Source: Gammaproteobacteria bacterium (GTDB taxonomy: Bacteria; Gemmatimonadota; Gemmatimonadetes; Longimicrobiales; Gaopeijiaceae). From it: a DNA stretch of 33,329 nt. Within the stretch, counting starts at the first letter, position 1; each line of letters starts with the position of its first letter. The stretch spans positions 1-33,329 of the forward strand of contig VYDD01000146.1 of assembly GCA_009843625.1 (NCBI GenBank), given 5' to 3'. Position numbers and translations under genes: made by a program. This document shows positions 22,993-32,037 of this stretch, in pieces. A model generated the notes under the pieces. It was not told where the DNA came from and searched no databases. It saw nothing but the letters and a program-made list of their open reading frames with translations.

Positions 22993-25032
22993 TCAGCTCA
23001 CCGGACGGTTGGCGTTCATGACCCAGCGATCATACCAGGCGAGGTAGCGCTCGTAACGGTCCTTCTGGTAGCTGGGGACGCGGATGCCGTGGCTCTGGCC
23101 CGGATAGACCACGAGCTGGGTGGGCACGCCCCGCCGGCGCAGCGCCTGGTAGAGCTGCTCGGAGTTGAGGATGGGCACGTTCCAGTCGTCCTCGCCGCCC
23201 ATGATGAGGGTCGGGGTGGTGACCTCGTGCACCTTGTTGAAGGGGCTGATGCGCTCCCAGTTGTCGCGGTTGTCGCCCTCCCACGGGAGCCCCAGCTCGG
23301 CCTCCCACTGCCGCTGGTAGTGGTCGTGCCCGTAGTTGGCGATGTAGAGCACTTCGCTGGCCCCGGTGATGGCGCCCTCGAAGCGGTCGGTCTGCGTGAT
23401 GACGTAGTTGGTGAGGATGCCCCCGTACGACCAGCCGCCCACCCCCAGCCGGTCGGGGTCGGTCCAGCCCTGCTCGATGGCGTAGTCGATGCCCGCCATC
23501 ACGTCCTTGAAGTCGGGGTTGCCCCAGTCCGCCCACAGCGCCGCCGAGAAATCCTGGCCGTAGCCGGACGAGCCGCGCGGGTTGGTGCGCACGACCACGT
23601 AGCCGTGGGCCGCGAAGAGCTGCGACTCGAACTGGAAGGAGTGGCTGTACTGGGAGACCGGGCCCCCGTGGATGCGCAGGATGGTGGGATAGGCCCGTCC
23701 TTCCTCGTAGTCAGGTGGGAAGGTGACGAAGCCCTCGACTTCGATGCCGCCCTCGGAGGGGAACTGGATGTTGCGGGTTTCGGCGACGTTGACCGTCCCG
23801 AGGAAGTCGTCGTTGTGGCCCGTGATGCGGCGGAGCGAGGCTTCTCCGTCATCGAAGTCCTCGACGGCGTAGATCTCGCCGGGACGGTCCAGGTGGTTGA
23901 CCAGGGCCGCGAAGGTGCCGCCGCGCCGGTCGAAGCCCGAAGCCGACAGCCCGCCGGACACCGGCCGCTCCAGGTCCGAGCCGTCGGGACGAATGCGCGC
24001 GATGTGGTTCTCGGACGAGTCCTCGAGCCCGAACCAGATCCACTCGCCATCGGGAGAGAAGCGGGGCGAGCGCACGTTGCGGTCCAGGTCGGTGGTGAGC
24101 AGCCGGGGCTCGCCCCCGTCCGCGGAGACGACCGCCAGGTGGGTTGTGGCGTACCAGATCAGGTCGGGGCGGATGCCGGTGCTGTAGGCGATCCAGCGGC
24201 CGTCCGGGCTCCACTGCGGTGAGCCGTCGGAACCGGGGTTGGTGGTGACCTGCCGGGGCGAGTCGGTGGGCTCCTCCAGGTCCGCCGAGACCACCCAGAT
24301 GTCGTTGTTGGCGTTCAGGTCGGGATCTTCCGTCCGGTTGGAGACGAACGCGATCTGCGTGCCGTCCGGGCTCCAGACGCCCAGGGACTCATTCCAGCGC
24401 CCCGTGGTGAGCTGCTGCAACTCGTTGGCATCGATCTTGTAGACGTACAGGTGCGTCATGCGTGAGCCGGTCAGGTATCCGGCTCCGTCCCGCTTGAACT
24501 GGATGCGGTCGATGACCCACGGATCCTGCGGAGCGTTGGGCTTCGCATCCTCGTCATCCTCCTCGGCATCGCGGATGGTGAGGAGGAGGCGCGTGCCGTC
24601 GGGCGACCAGCGGTATCCGCCGACACCCTGCTCGACGTCGGTGAGGGGGAAGGCTTCGCCGCCGCGCCGGTCGAGCGCCCACACTTGGGTCGGGTCGCCG
24701 TCGCGCGCCGCCGTGAAGGTGAGGTATCGGCCGTCCGGACTCCAGGCGGGAGAGCCGGCAGACTGCTTGTCGCGCGTGAGCGGGACGGGGTCGCCGCCCG
24801 CGACCGGCGCCATGTAGACGCGGGTATAGGAGCGTTCATCCTCCAGGGAGGTGCGAGAGACAGTGTACGCGACCCAGTCGCCCTCGGGACTGACCACCGG
24901 TGAGCCGACGTTCTCGAGCTCGAACAGATCGTCGACCGTGATGTTGCGCCGCTCCTGCGCGACTGCGGCTGGAGGCGCGAGCGCCGCCGCGAATAGCGCG
25001 AACCCGAGGGCTGCCGTTGCGAGAGCCTTCAT
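22993..25032 (-). CDS. S9-family prolyl oligopeptidase-type serine peptidase (exported)
   Basis: This 679-residue protein has a signal peptide (MKALATAALGFALFAAALAPP, cleaved near AVAQ). A TolB/WD40-like propeller follows (about 40-400; SPEGDWVAYTV, WSPDGRYLTF, WSPDGTQIAFVSN), then an alpha/beta-hydrolase domain. The catalytic triad is Ser535 (GGWSYGG), Asp616 (GGEDDWNVP) and His648 (GQSHGI). Family enzymes cleave short peptides or release dipeptides, with the propeller filtering substrate size. The start at 25032 has AGGAG 7 bases upstream. It is first in a seven-gene minus-strand run and is divergent from the small lipoprotein gene. Confidence 0.95.
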   Translation of the reverse strand: MKALATAALGFALFAAALAPPAAVAQERRNITVDDLFELENVGSPVVSPEGDWVAYTVSRTSLEDERSYTRVYMAPVAGGDPVPLTRDKQSAGSPAWSPDGRYLTFTAARDGDPTQVWALDRRGGEAFPLTDVEQGVGGYRWSPDGTRLLLTIRDAEEDDEDAKPNAPQDPWVIDRIQFKRDGAGYLTGSRMTHLYVYKIDANELQQLTTGRWNESLGVWSPDGTQIAFVSNRTEDPDLNANNDIWVVSADLEEPTDSPRQVTTNPGSDGSPQWSPDGRWIAYSTGIRPDLIWYATTHLAVVSADGGEPRLLTTDLDRNVRSPRFSPDGEWIWFGLEDSSENHIARIRPDGSDLERPVSGGLSASGFDRRGGTFAALVNHLDRPGEIYAVEDFDDGEASLRRITGHNDDFLGTVNVAETRNIQFPSEGGIEVEGFVTFPPDYEEGRAYPTILRIHGGPVSQYSHSFQFESQLFAAHGYVVVRTNPRGSSGYGQDFSAALWADWGNPDFKDVMAGIDYAIEQGWTDPDRLGVGGWSYGGILTNYVITQTDRFEGAITGASEVLYIANYGHDHYQRQWEAELGLPWEGDNRDNWERISPFNKVHEVTTPTLIMGGEDDWNVPILNSEQLYQALRRRGVPTQLVVYPGQSHGIRVPSYQKDRYERYLAWYDRWVMNANRPVS

Positions 25033-25270
25033 GATGAACTCCTGTACAGATTGAGTAATGATCCTGACCGAAGGGGAGGCGAAGATGAGTAACGAAGCCG
25101 GGGGAATCCGGGCGCACGCAAGAATAACAGCGAGTCAACGGAGGGCGCGACCCGAATCGGCCGCGCGCCGGAAGCGCATGGAGGCAGCGATGATGATGGG
25201 GGGATCTGGAGTGTCCACCGTGGTGGACAGTGCCGCACCCGCGAGAGTCGGCGGAGTGGCACCTTTCCTC
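25033..25270. other. Spacer between divergent S9 peptidase and small lipoprotein genes
   Basis: This stretch of about 240 bases must hold the promoters of both flanking genes, but I cannot point to a convincing -35/-10 pair. An in-frame ATG at 25058 would extend the lipoprotein gene upstream, but the added residues are Arg/Ala-rich, lack domain features and would bury the lipoprotein signal. I therefore treat it as noncoding. Confidence 0.4.
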
Positions 25271-25663
25271 ATGCGGGCGATGCTGGTGACGGCGGTGACC
25301 GCGCTCGCCACCGCCTGCGCCGCGCGCGCCGGGGAGGGCAACCCGGCCATCACGCCCGGCCTCGAGGATCAGATCGAGATCCGGATCATCAACAACAACT
25401 TCAGCGATGCGCGGATGTACGCGGTGCACCCGCGCGGGCGCGAGTACATCGGCATGCTCACCGGGAAGACCGAGGCCAACTACACCCTGGACTGGGACAT
25501 CTCGCAGACGCTCTCGATCGAGATCTCGCTGCTCGCGGGCGGAACCTGCACGACGGAAGAACTGATCGTCGATCCCGGCGAGGCCCTCTTCCTCAGCATC
25601 GATTCGACGCTGGCCACGATGACGAACTGCCGGCCGACCGCGACGGGGATCGGCGGGGGTTAG
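25271..25663 (+). CDS. Small putative lipoprotein, unknown function
   Basis: The chosen start at 25271 gives a 130-residue protein with a lipoprotein signal ([16 protein letters not shown], lipobox L-A-T-A-C). Longer in-frame starts at 25058 and 25178 exist. The mature part has a compact beta-rich look ([60 protein letters not shown]) with two Cys residues that may pair. It resembles small Gram-negative lipoproteins of a beta-sandwich kind, but I recognise no named family. Its last 4 bases overlap the stop of the convergent DprA-like gene (TTAG at 25660-25663). Confidence 0.6.
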   Translation: MRAMLVTAVTALATACAARAGEGNPAITPGLEDQIEIRIINNNFSDARMYAVHPRGREYIGMLTGKTEANYTLDWDISQTLSIEISLLAGGTCTTEELIVDPGEALFLSIDSTLATMTNCRPTATGIGGG

Positions 25664-27096
25664 TTGCCGGTTGGCGTCAGGCCGAGTTCCTTGAGGTGAT
25701 CACGGCCCACTTGGGTTAGCCGAAACCGCTGGTTGACGCTGCTTGGCTTCTCGGGAATCGTCATCTCGATCCAGCCCTGCTCAAGGCAGGGCTTGAGATA
25801 CCGCTTACGCAGGTTTCCGAGGTTCCGGAGCCCCAACGCGGTCAAGATGTCCTGGCGGCTCATGTCGCCCGAGATGGACAGCAGCAGTTTCTCTCGAGGT
25901 GTGGCGAGGGAAGCAGTCTCAGCCACCTCCGGTAGGTGCTCGCCGGCAGCGGTTGGTGGACGGTCATCCGGTCCATCGCTGGCCGCGTCCTCCCGTTGTG
26001 CTTTGGTCGGCTGATCCGGCCGATCCTCCCGTACTTCCGAGGGCTCGGCAAGGGAAAGGTCGTATTGCCCGGATGCGGTTGGTGGTACCGTCGTGGGGGA
26101 CTGATCTTCGAAGGGCTCACCTCGGAGCACTTGTGCCAATTCCTCTGGTGTCCTGGGGTTCGGCCATGGCTTCGCACCGCGGTTAAGCAGGCCGTTGAGG
26201 CCCTCGGAGGGCTCGCCGCCGGAGCGAACGTAAACCGACACGAACCTCAGCTTGTCCAGTTGGTCGGTTGCTCCTGCCCAGGTACCGCCATGCCCATGGT
26301 CCGAGTTCACCACAAGGGCGGCGTCCGACAGCGCGTAGATGAGCTTGTTGCGCTGCATGGCATGGCCCACCACGAAGCGGGCTGCGGGATCGTATGGGCA
26401 AACAAGAACCAGTTGTCCCCCCATCAAAGCCCCGCGGTTTCCCCGGTTCAGGGCCGCCCGTTCGAGACCGTTGGCCAGAACACCCACGGACTGGCCACCG
26501 GCTTCCAATGCGCCCCTCATCGCGGCCTGGTCGACTCCGCGCGCGCCGCCGGAGATGATCGTCGTGTTCGCTTCGGCGCTGAGCCTGCCAACGTCTTCCG
26601 TGTACTCGATGAGGTCTTCCTTGACCTTCCTGGAACCCACAACCGCCAGCCCGCCACCGTCCAGAATCGTGCGATCCCCGCACCCGTAGAGGACCGGCGG
26701 GGCGTTGCCTCGCATCCGGGCCTTCAGCTTTCGCGGATAGTCCGGATCAGCCCGGGTAACCACCCACAGGGCGCGCGCGCCCCATCGCTCGACCGCCTGC
26801 GCCAGGAGGAATCCGCGGCCCAGAAGCCGGTGAATTCGTTCGGCGTCCAGGCTGGCGAGGGATTCCCGCACCGTTTCCCGAGCGTCACTACCGAGCAAAT
26901 CGGCTGGTTCGCGGTGGATGGTCCGAAGCCGCGTGGCGAAATCGCGATACTCGGCGGTGCTCAGTGGACGCAGCTTGGCCGCACCCACGCTCCCTCGCTG
27001 GGTCCGCGGTCTCGGAGGGCGTCTCCGCCGGCCCGCGAGCAACGGCGCGGTCAACAGCAGAATCGCCTGCGCGTTCGGGCTGAGATCGGCGTTCAT
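25660..27096 (-). CDS. Divergent DprA-like protein with C-terminal winged helix
   Basis: The ATG at 27096 shares its A with the stop of the helicase gene (TGATG) and is preceded by GGGAG, so the two are translationally coupled. The 478-residue product has the DprA region from about residue 116 ([22 protein letters not shown]) and the Rossmann-like core GLAVVGSRK (about 149-157), [12 protein letters not shown] (182-193) and [17 protein letters not shown] (247-263). Canonical DprA has the RNR motif and an SGSL(I/L)TA loop; here these read QRNK and [10 protein letters not shown], so it is a side branch. The last about 85 residues form a winged helix ([23 protein letters not shown], then [19 protein letters not shown]) joined by a polar linker. 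DprA loads RecA on incoming single-stranded DNA; this divergent member may instead sense or handle DNA with its helicase partner. Confidence 0.88.
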   Translation of the reverse strand: MNADLSPNAQAILLLTAPLLAGRRRRPPRPRTQRGSVGAAKLRPLSTAEYRDFATRLRTIHREPADLLGSDARETVRESLASLDAERIHRLLGRGFLLAQAVERWGARALWVVTRADPDYPRKLKARMRGNAPPVLYGCGDRTILDGGGLAVVGSRKVKEDLIEYTEDVGRLSAEANTTIISGGARGVDQAAMRGALEAGGQSVGVLANGLERAALNRGNRGALMGGQLVLVCPYDPAARFVVGHAMQRNKLIYALSDAALVVNSDHGHGGTWAGATDQLDKLRFVSVYVRSGGEPSEGLNGLLNRGAKPWPNPRTPEELAQVLRGEPFEDQSPTTVPPTASGQYDLSLAEPSEVREDRPDQPTKAQREDAASDGPDDRPPTAAGEHLPEVAETASLATPREKLLLSISGDMSRQDILTALGLRNLGNLRKRYLKPCLEQGWIEMTIPEKPSSVNQRFRLTQVGRDHLKELGLTPTGN

Positions 27097-29175
27097 CAGC
27101 TCCCTCGCAGTGATGAGAGGGCGAGCGGCCACACCTCGCCGCTTCCGTGGCGGCGCAAGAGCCATGCGGCCACGGTGAAGGTCCAGCGCGAACCGACGAC
27201 ATCGTCCACCAGAAGAACGGGCCTAGGCAGTGGCTCCTCGTGCACTTCCAGCACACCATCGAGGTTTAGTGCCTGCTGCAGGCTGTTGGCCATCGACTTT
27301 TGCTCTTCGGGCTCACCGGTCTGTTGGAGGACTGCGCGAAACGGCAAGCGCAGGGCACGTGCAAGCCGTCGGGCAAAGTCTGGAACCAGATCCGGGTGCC
27401 GGCGCGAGGGTATGCAGGTGATCCACTCCGGTGCAGATTGCGGGCTCCATCGCTGCAGCAGCCGGACGCAGGCGTCAACAAGTTCATCGTCGAATCTTCC
27501 TGCGTGTTTTCCCTGCCGGACCAACTCCCCCCATCCCCCATCGCGCCACACGGAGAGCGCCCTCCCTTCGTTCGCACGAAGCTCATCGGGAATCTTCCCC
27601 TTGATCTCGTATTGGGGCAATCCGCCAGCTGGCCACATCTTGCGCGGCTCGATCACCAGAGCCCGGCGGCGGAGGAATGCCACGGCCTCTCGCACGAGAA
27701 CAGGGGCAACGCTCGTGGACAGTGACGGCAGATCCGGCGGTTCAAACGCTTCAGGGTCACCGTCGAGCGCTCGAACCAGGAATTCCATGTGTCCAGACCG
27801 GAGTGCGACGTATTCCTGCATCTCACGCTGCTCCTCTCGTCGCAACTCGGTCAATCGCTCGGCGCGGTCCCAGAAGGCCTGTCCCAGGGTTGCCGCCGTA
27901 AGCTGCCACTTCGAACCCTGCTTGACGACTGGCGGTGGTGACTCAAGAGACAGCAGTTTCATCGTCTGCTTGATACGGCCACCGCTGATGTTCAGGCTAC
28001 GCCGCAGATCTGTTGGCGTTGCCCCCTGCGGTGACTCTTCGAGCGTGTCGATCACTCGTTGTACCTGATTGCGGGTAGGGAATGCGGTGTCGATGAAGTA
28101 GTCCGTGATGTCCTTCTCCTCGTCTCCGCTCAGCAGCACTCCGTAGGCGGCCTCCAGAGCCCGCCCGGCGCGGCCTACCTGCTGGTAGTAGAACACGACG
28201 GACCCCGGCGTCTGGTAGTGGATCACGAAACCGAGGTCGGGTTTGTCGAATCCCATGCCTAATGCGACGGTCGCAACCAGGGCCTTGACCTGGTTCTTGA
28301 GCAACGCGCGTTCCAACTCCTCCTTTTCCTCTGTCTCCTTCTTCGCCGTATAGGCGTGTACGTCCAGACCCTGTGATTGGAGCCACTCCGCCACCAGCTC
28401 CGCATCGCGGACGGTCAGCGTGTAGATGATTCCGTGACCTGCAAGTTGCGGGACCGTCCCGGCGAGCCAGGCCAGCCGCTCCTCCTGACGACGTAGCCGG
28501 ATCGTTTGCAGAAAGAGGGACGGCCGCGACAAGCTGCCTTGGTGGACCCTCAAATCGGGTCCGAGGACCTCCCGGAGGTCCTGCATTACGCGGTGATTCG
28601 CCGTGGCTGTCGTTGCGAGGAGTCTCAGGTTTCGGGGGAGCGTCCGGGCCATGCGTTCGATCAGTCGGTAGTCGGGCCGGAAATCGTGCCCCCAGTCGGA
28701 GATGCAGTGCGCCTCGTCAATGACGAGCAACGCAATGCGCTCGGCCATGTGGGAGAGGACATCGTCACGAAAGTGCTCGTTGGCCAATCGCTCCGGGGCG
28801 ACCAGCAGGAGGTCCACCTCGTCACGGACCAGGAGTTCTTCCACCTCGGGCCATTCGTTCATGTTGGCCGAGGTTATCCACTCGGCACGGACTCCCATCC
28901 GCTTCGCGGCGGAAATCTGGTTACGCATCAAGGCGAGCAAGGGAGAGATCAAGAGGGTCGGTCCAGCCCCCATTTCCCGCAGCAGCTTGGTCGCGATGAA
29001 GTAGACGAAGCTCTTGCCCCAACCCGTCTTCTGCACAACGAGGAGTCGGCCGTCGCCCCCAAACCACATGGCGGACTGCTTCTTCCTGTCCAGGGCGGAA
29101 TCCGGCATCAGGAAGACCAGTACCAATTCTGAGTAGTCCAAGAGCACGGCTGCCATCGTATCTTGATCGCCACAT
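27096..29175 (-). CDS. RecQ-family DNA helicase fused to a ComF-like phosphoribosyltransferase domain (apparent +1 frameshift near the N-terminus)
   Basis: The reading frame open from 29156 to the stop at 27096 encodes Walker A QKTGWGKS, the DEAH box ([20 protein letters not shown]), the TTATA motif and QQVGRAGRA, a RecQ-type helicase core of about 350 residues. It lacks the RecQ Cys4 zinc module. A winged-helix-like segment follows, and the C-terminal about 110 residues are a type I phosphoribosyltransferase ([19 protein letters not shown], then [14 protein letters not shown]) of the ComFC kind. The RecQ Q-motif region ([20 protein letters not shown]) is in another frame that starts at an ATG at 29175. 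The frames join at a five-base run (29056-29060); removing one base gives [12 protein letters not shown]. It is therefore frameshifted or affected by a sequencing error. Coupled downstream to the DprA-like gene. Confidence 0.85.
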
Positions 29176-29264
29176 GTCAGACTCTCTTGCAGCGGACGTG
29201 GACCCCAAGAACGCGAGTGTGCTCAAACAGGATCGCCGGCGGACTCGCTGTCCGCGTCGAGTCG

Positions 29265-30881
29265 CTAGCCCAGCGGTGGGGCGCTTTCTGGCGGGCGCCG
29301 GTGCCCCGTGGCCTGCTCGAAAGCATAGCCGAAGCGAATCAGCATCCCTTCAGCAAAGGGGCGGCCCAGGAACTCGATGCCGATAGGCAGGCCGTCCGGG
29401 GTGAAGCCGGCGGGAACGGTGAGCGCGGGCCAGCCGGTCAGCGGGCTGAGCAGGCGGTTGTCGCCAAGGCCGTAGTCGTCGGCCGGGGAGGGATTGGTCT
29501 CGACGTCCGGGGCGATGAGGGACGGCGGGTGGTCAAAGGTGGTGTGCACCAGCGCGTCGAGGTCGTGGTCGGCCATCACCTGGTAGATATCCTGGCGGAG
29601 TTGGTCGCGGGCCAGCAGGTAAGCCAGGTAGCCGGGGTCGCGGGTGGTCTTGCCGAGTGAGTTCGCCAGCCCCGTCGCCCGCCAGGGCGTCACGCGCCCG
29701 CTGAGCAGGATGGAGCGCAGGGTGGTGTAGGGCGGGTTGTCGAGTTCCGCCAGGTAGGCGTTGGTGGCGGCTTCGGTCTCGTGGGGGTTCAGGGAGTAGA
29801 TGGCGTTGACCCCGTCGACCCCGGGGATCGCCACGTTGTCCACCACTTCGGCGCCCAGCGTGCGCAGCTGTTCGACGGCCGCATCGACGATCGCGCGAGC
29901 CTGCCGGTATCCTTCCGAATCCGTGTCCAGCGCCTGGTCCATGGGGTCGCGGATGACGCCGATGCGGGCCCCGTCGAGCCCATCCTCGGATAGCCCCTCG
30001 CTGTAGGAGTCGGGGATCTGGCCGGCCGACATCGCGGTCACCGGGTCGTTGGGGTCGTACCCGGCGATGGCGTCCAGCAGGATCGCCGCGTCCATCACAG
30101 TGCGCGTCATCGGCCCCATGGTGTCGGTGGTGGGGTTGGCGGGCATCATGCCGTAGCGGCTGACCAGTTGGAGGGTGGGCCTGAGCCCGACCAGCGCATG
30201 CACCGCCGACGGGCCGCGGATGGAGCCGCCGGTGTCCTCACCGATGCCGATCAGGCCCAGGTTCGCGGCCACGCCCGCGCCCGTGCCGCCGGAAGAGCCG
30301 CTCGGATTGCGCCGCGGGTCGTACGGATTGCGGATGAAGCCGAACCCCGAGCCCACGTAGCGCGATGCGAACTCACCCATGTTGGTCTTGGCGATGATGA
30401 GCGCGCCCGCGTCCTCCATGCGGGTGACGATGGTGGCGTCCCGGGAGGACACGAAGTCCGCGAAGAGCGCCGATCCGTAGGTGGTGGGCATGTCGCGGGT
30501 CTCGACCTGGTCCTTGAGGAGGACCGGGATGCAGTGCAGCGGCCCGCTGAGTCCGCCGCCGGCGAGGGCCTGGTCCAGGCGGGCGGCCTCGTCGAGGGCG
30601 GCCGGGTTCAGGTTGGCAATGGTGTTGAGTTGCGGTCCCTGCTGGTCGTAGGCCTCGATACGGTCCAGGTAGCCCTGCACCAACTGCACGCAGGTCAGCT
30701 CACCGGAGAGGAAGGCGTCGTGCACCTCGGCAATGGTCGCCTCCTCGATTTCGAAGTCCTGGGCGAACGCGGCGCCCGGCGCGGCGAGGAGCAGACCGGC
30801 GGCCAGGAAGAGCCCCATCGCGCGCGAGGCGCGAGAGCGGGAGCGAGTTGTCCATTTCACAGGAAACGATCCGGGATTCAT
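29265..30881 (-). CDS. Exported amidase (amidase signature family)
   Basis: This 538-residue protein has a signal peptide (hydrophobic AMGLFLAAGLLLAAPGAAFAQ at about 21-41). The start chosen is the ATG at 30881 with GGAG 7 bases upstream. The Ser-cisSer-Lys triad is complete: Lys123 (VLLKDQ), Ser196 (NPSGSSGGTGAG) and Ser220 (EDTGGSIRGPS), with the 24-residue spacing between serines seen in FAAH. Family enzymes hydrolyse carboxamides to acid and ammonia. Export suggests it acts on external amides or peptide-amides. It lies 89 bases upstream of the helicase gene on the same strand, and 170 bases from the divergent hydroxyacid dehydrogenase-like gene. Substrate cannot be predicted. Confidence 0.93.
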   Translation of the reverse strand: MNPGSFPVKWTTRSRSRASRAMGLFLAAGLLLAAPGAAFAQDFEIEEATIAEVHDAFLSGELTCVQLVQGYLDRIEAYDQQGPQLNTIANLNPAALDEAARLDQALAGGGLSGPLHCIPVLLKDQVETRDMPTTYGSALFADFVSSRDATIVTRMEDAGALIIAKTNMGEFASRYVGSGFGFIRNPYDPRRNPSGSSGGTGAGVAANLGLIGIGEDTGGSIRGPSAVHALVGLRPTLQLVSRYGMMPANPTTDTMGPMTRTVMDAAILLDAIAGYDPNDPVTAMSAGQIPDSYSEGLSEDGLDGARIGVIRDPMDQALDTDSEGYRQARAIVDAAVEQLRTLGAEVVDNVAIPGVDGVNAIYSLNPHETEAATNAYLAELDNPPYTTLRSILLSGRVTPWRATGLANSLGKTTRDPGYLAYLLARDQLRQDIYQVMADHDLDALVHTTFDHPPSLIAPDVETNPSPADDYGLGDNRLLSPLTGWPALTVPAGFTPDGLPIGIEFLGRPFAEGMLIRFGYAFEQATGHRRPPESAPPLG

Positions 30882-31051
30882 CGGCGTTCTCCGGCTGGGT
30901 CGCGCGCTGGAAGAACTGGGTCGCGCGTCGGAAGAAGGGGATGGAAGCGGAGATTGCCGGGGCTGCGAGGCGCTGATGATTGCCCCGGGCATCCGGCTCC
31001 AACACTATCGTGTCGATCACGCATCCTCCACAACATGGCAGAGACGGAAAC

Positions 31052-31972
31052 ATGGCTGATCTCGAGATCAAACCGGGCAGGACCCGCATCGGCTGGATCG
31101 GGCTGGGCGTCATGGGCCGCAGCATGTGCGCGCACGTCATGGACCACGGGTTCGAGGCGACGGTCTTCACACGCACGCGGGCGACGGCGGCGTCGGTGCT
31201 GGAGAAGGGCGCGGCGTGGGCGGACAGCCCGCGGGCGGTGGCCGAGCGGAGCGACGTGATCTTCAGCATCGTCGGCTTCCCGCGCGACGTGCGCGAGGTG
31301 ATCCTGGGCGAGGACGGCGCGCTTGCGGGATGCGAGCCGGGCAACGTCCTGGTGGACATGACCACCAGCGAACCGTCGCTCGCGGTCGAGATCTACGAGG
31401 CCGCGCGCGCGAAGGGGGTGGCCAGCGTGGACGCCCCCGTGTCGGGAGGCGACATCGGGGCCCGCGAAGCGCGCCTGTCGATCATGATCGGGGGGGACGA
31501 GGACGTGGTGGAGGCGCTGGGGCCGTGCTGGCGGGCGATGGGCAAGGCCATCGTGCGCCAGGGAGGACCGGGGGCGGGCCAGCACGCAAAGATGGTGAAC
31601 CAGGTGCTGATCGGCCCGCTGATGATCGGGATGTGCGAGGGACTGCTCTACGCGTACCGGTCAGGGCTCGACTTGGAGACCGTCATGAAGTCGGTCGCGC
31701 CGGGAGCCGCGGGAAGCTGGTCCCTCTCCAACTACGGCCCGCGCGTGATCGCCAACGACTTCGATCCCGGCTTCTTCGTCGAGCACTTCGTCAAGGACAT
31801 GGAGATCGCCCTCGCCGAGGCGGGCCGCATGAAGCTGGCGCTTCCGGGACTGGCGCTGGCGCACCAGCTGTATAACGCCCTTCGCGCGCAGGGGAAGGGA
31901 CACAGGGGAACCCACGCGCTCCAGCTGGCGCTGGCGCATCTGTCCGACATCGACTGGATGGGGCGGGACTGA
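31052..31972 (+). CDS. NAD(P)-dependent beta-hydroxyacid dehydrogenase (3-hydroxyisobutyrate dehydrogenase family)
   Basis: This 306-residue protein has the N-terminal cofactor motif [20 protein letters not shown]. The family substrate-binding signature follows ([20 protein letters not shown]), then the catalytic Lys in [14 protein letters not shown]. The C-terminal helical domain ([17 protein letters not shown]) completes the fold. Family enzymes oxidise 3-hydroxyacids such as 3-hydroxyisobutyrate, tartronate semialdehyde or 6-phosphogluconate. No valine- or glyoxylate-pathway gene lies nearby, so the substrate stays open. The ATG at 31052 is chosen because the Rossmann strand begins about 11 residues later; its ribosome site is weak. 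Confidence 0.9.
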   Translation: MADLEIKPGRTRIGWIGLGVMGRSMCAHVMDHGFEATVFTRTRATAASVLEKGAAWADSPRAVAERSDVIFSIVGFPRDVREVILGEDGALAGCEPGNVLVDMTTSEPSLAVEIYEAARAKGVASVDAPVSGGDIGAREARLSIMIGGDEDVVEALGPCWRAMGKAIVRQGGPGAGQHAKMVNQVLIGPLMIGMCEGLLYAYRSGLDLETVMKSVAPGAAGSWSLSNYGPRVIANDFDPGFFVEHFVKDMEIALAEAGRMKLALPGLALAHQLYNALRAQGKGHRGTHALQLALAHLSDIDWMGRD

Positions 31973-31988
31973 CCCGCTCTGCCCCGAT

Positions 31989-32024
31989 ACTGACATCTAC
32001 TGTCAACTACACTGACATCTGCTG
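31989..32024. repeat. Direct repeat ACTGACATCTRCTG between convergent genes
   Basis: ACTGACATCTACTG (31989-32002) is repeated as ACTGACATCTGCTG (32011-32024) with a 22-base period. The first copy also contains an inverted TGACA/TGTCA pair spaced by 5 bases. It lies in the 65-base spacer between two convergent stops. Function is unknown; a terminator role is not supported because no strong GC stem or T-run is present. Confidence 0.4.
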
Positions 32025-32037
32025 GAAACTATCTGGT

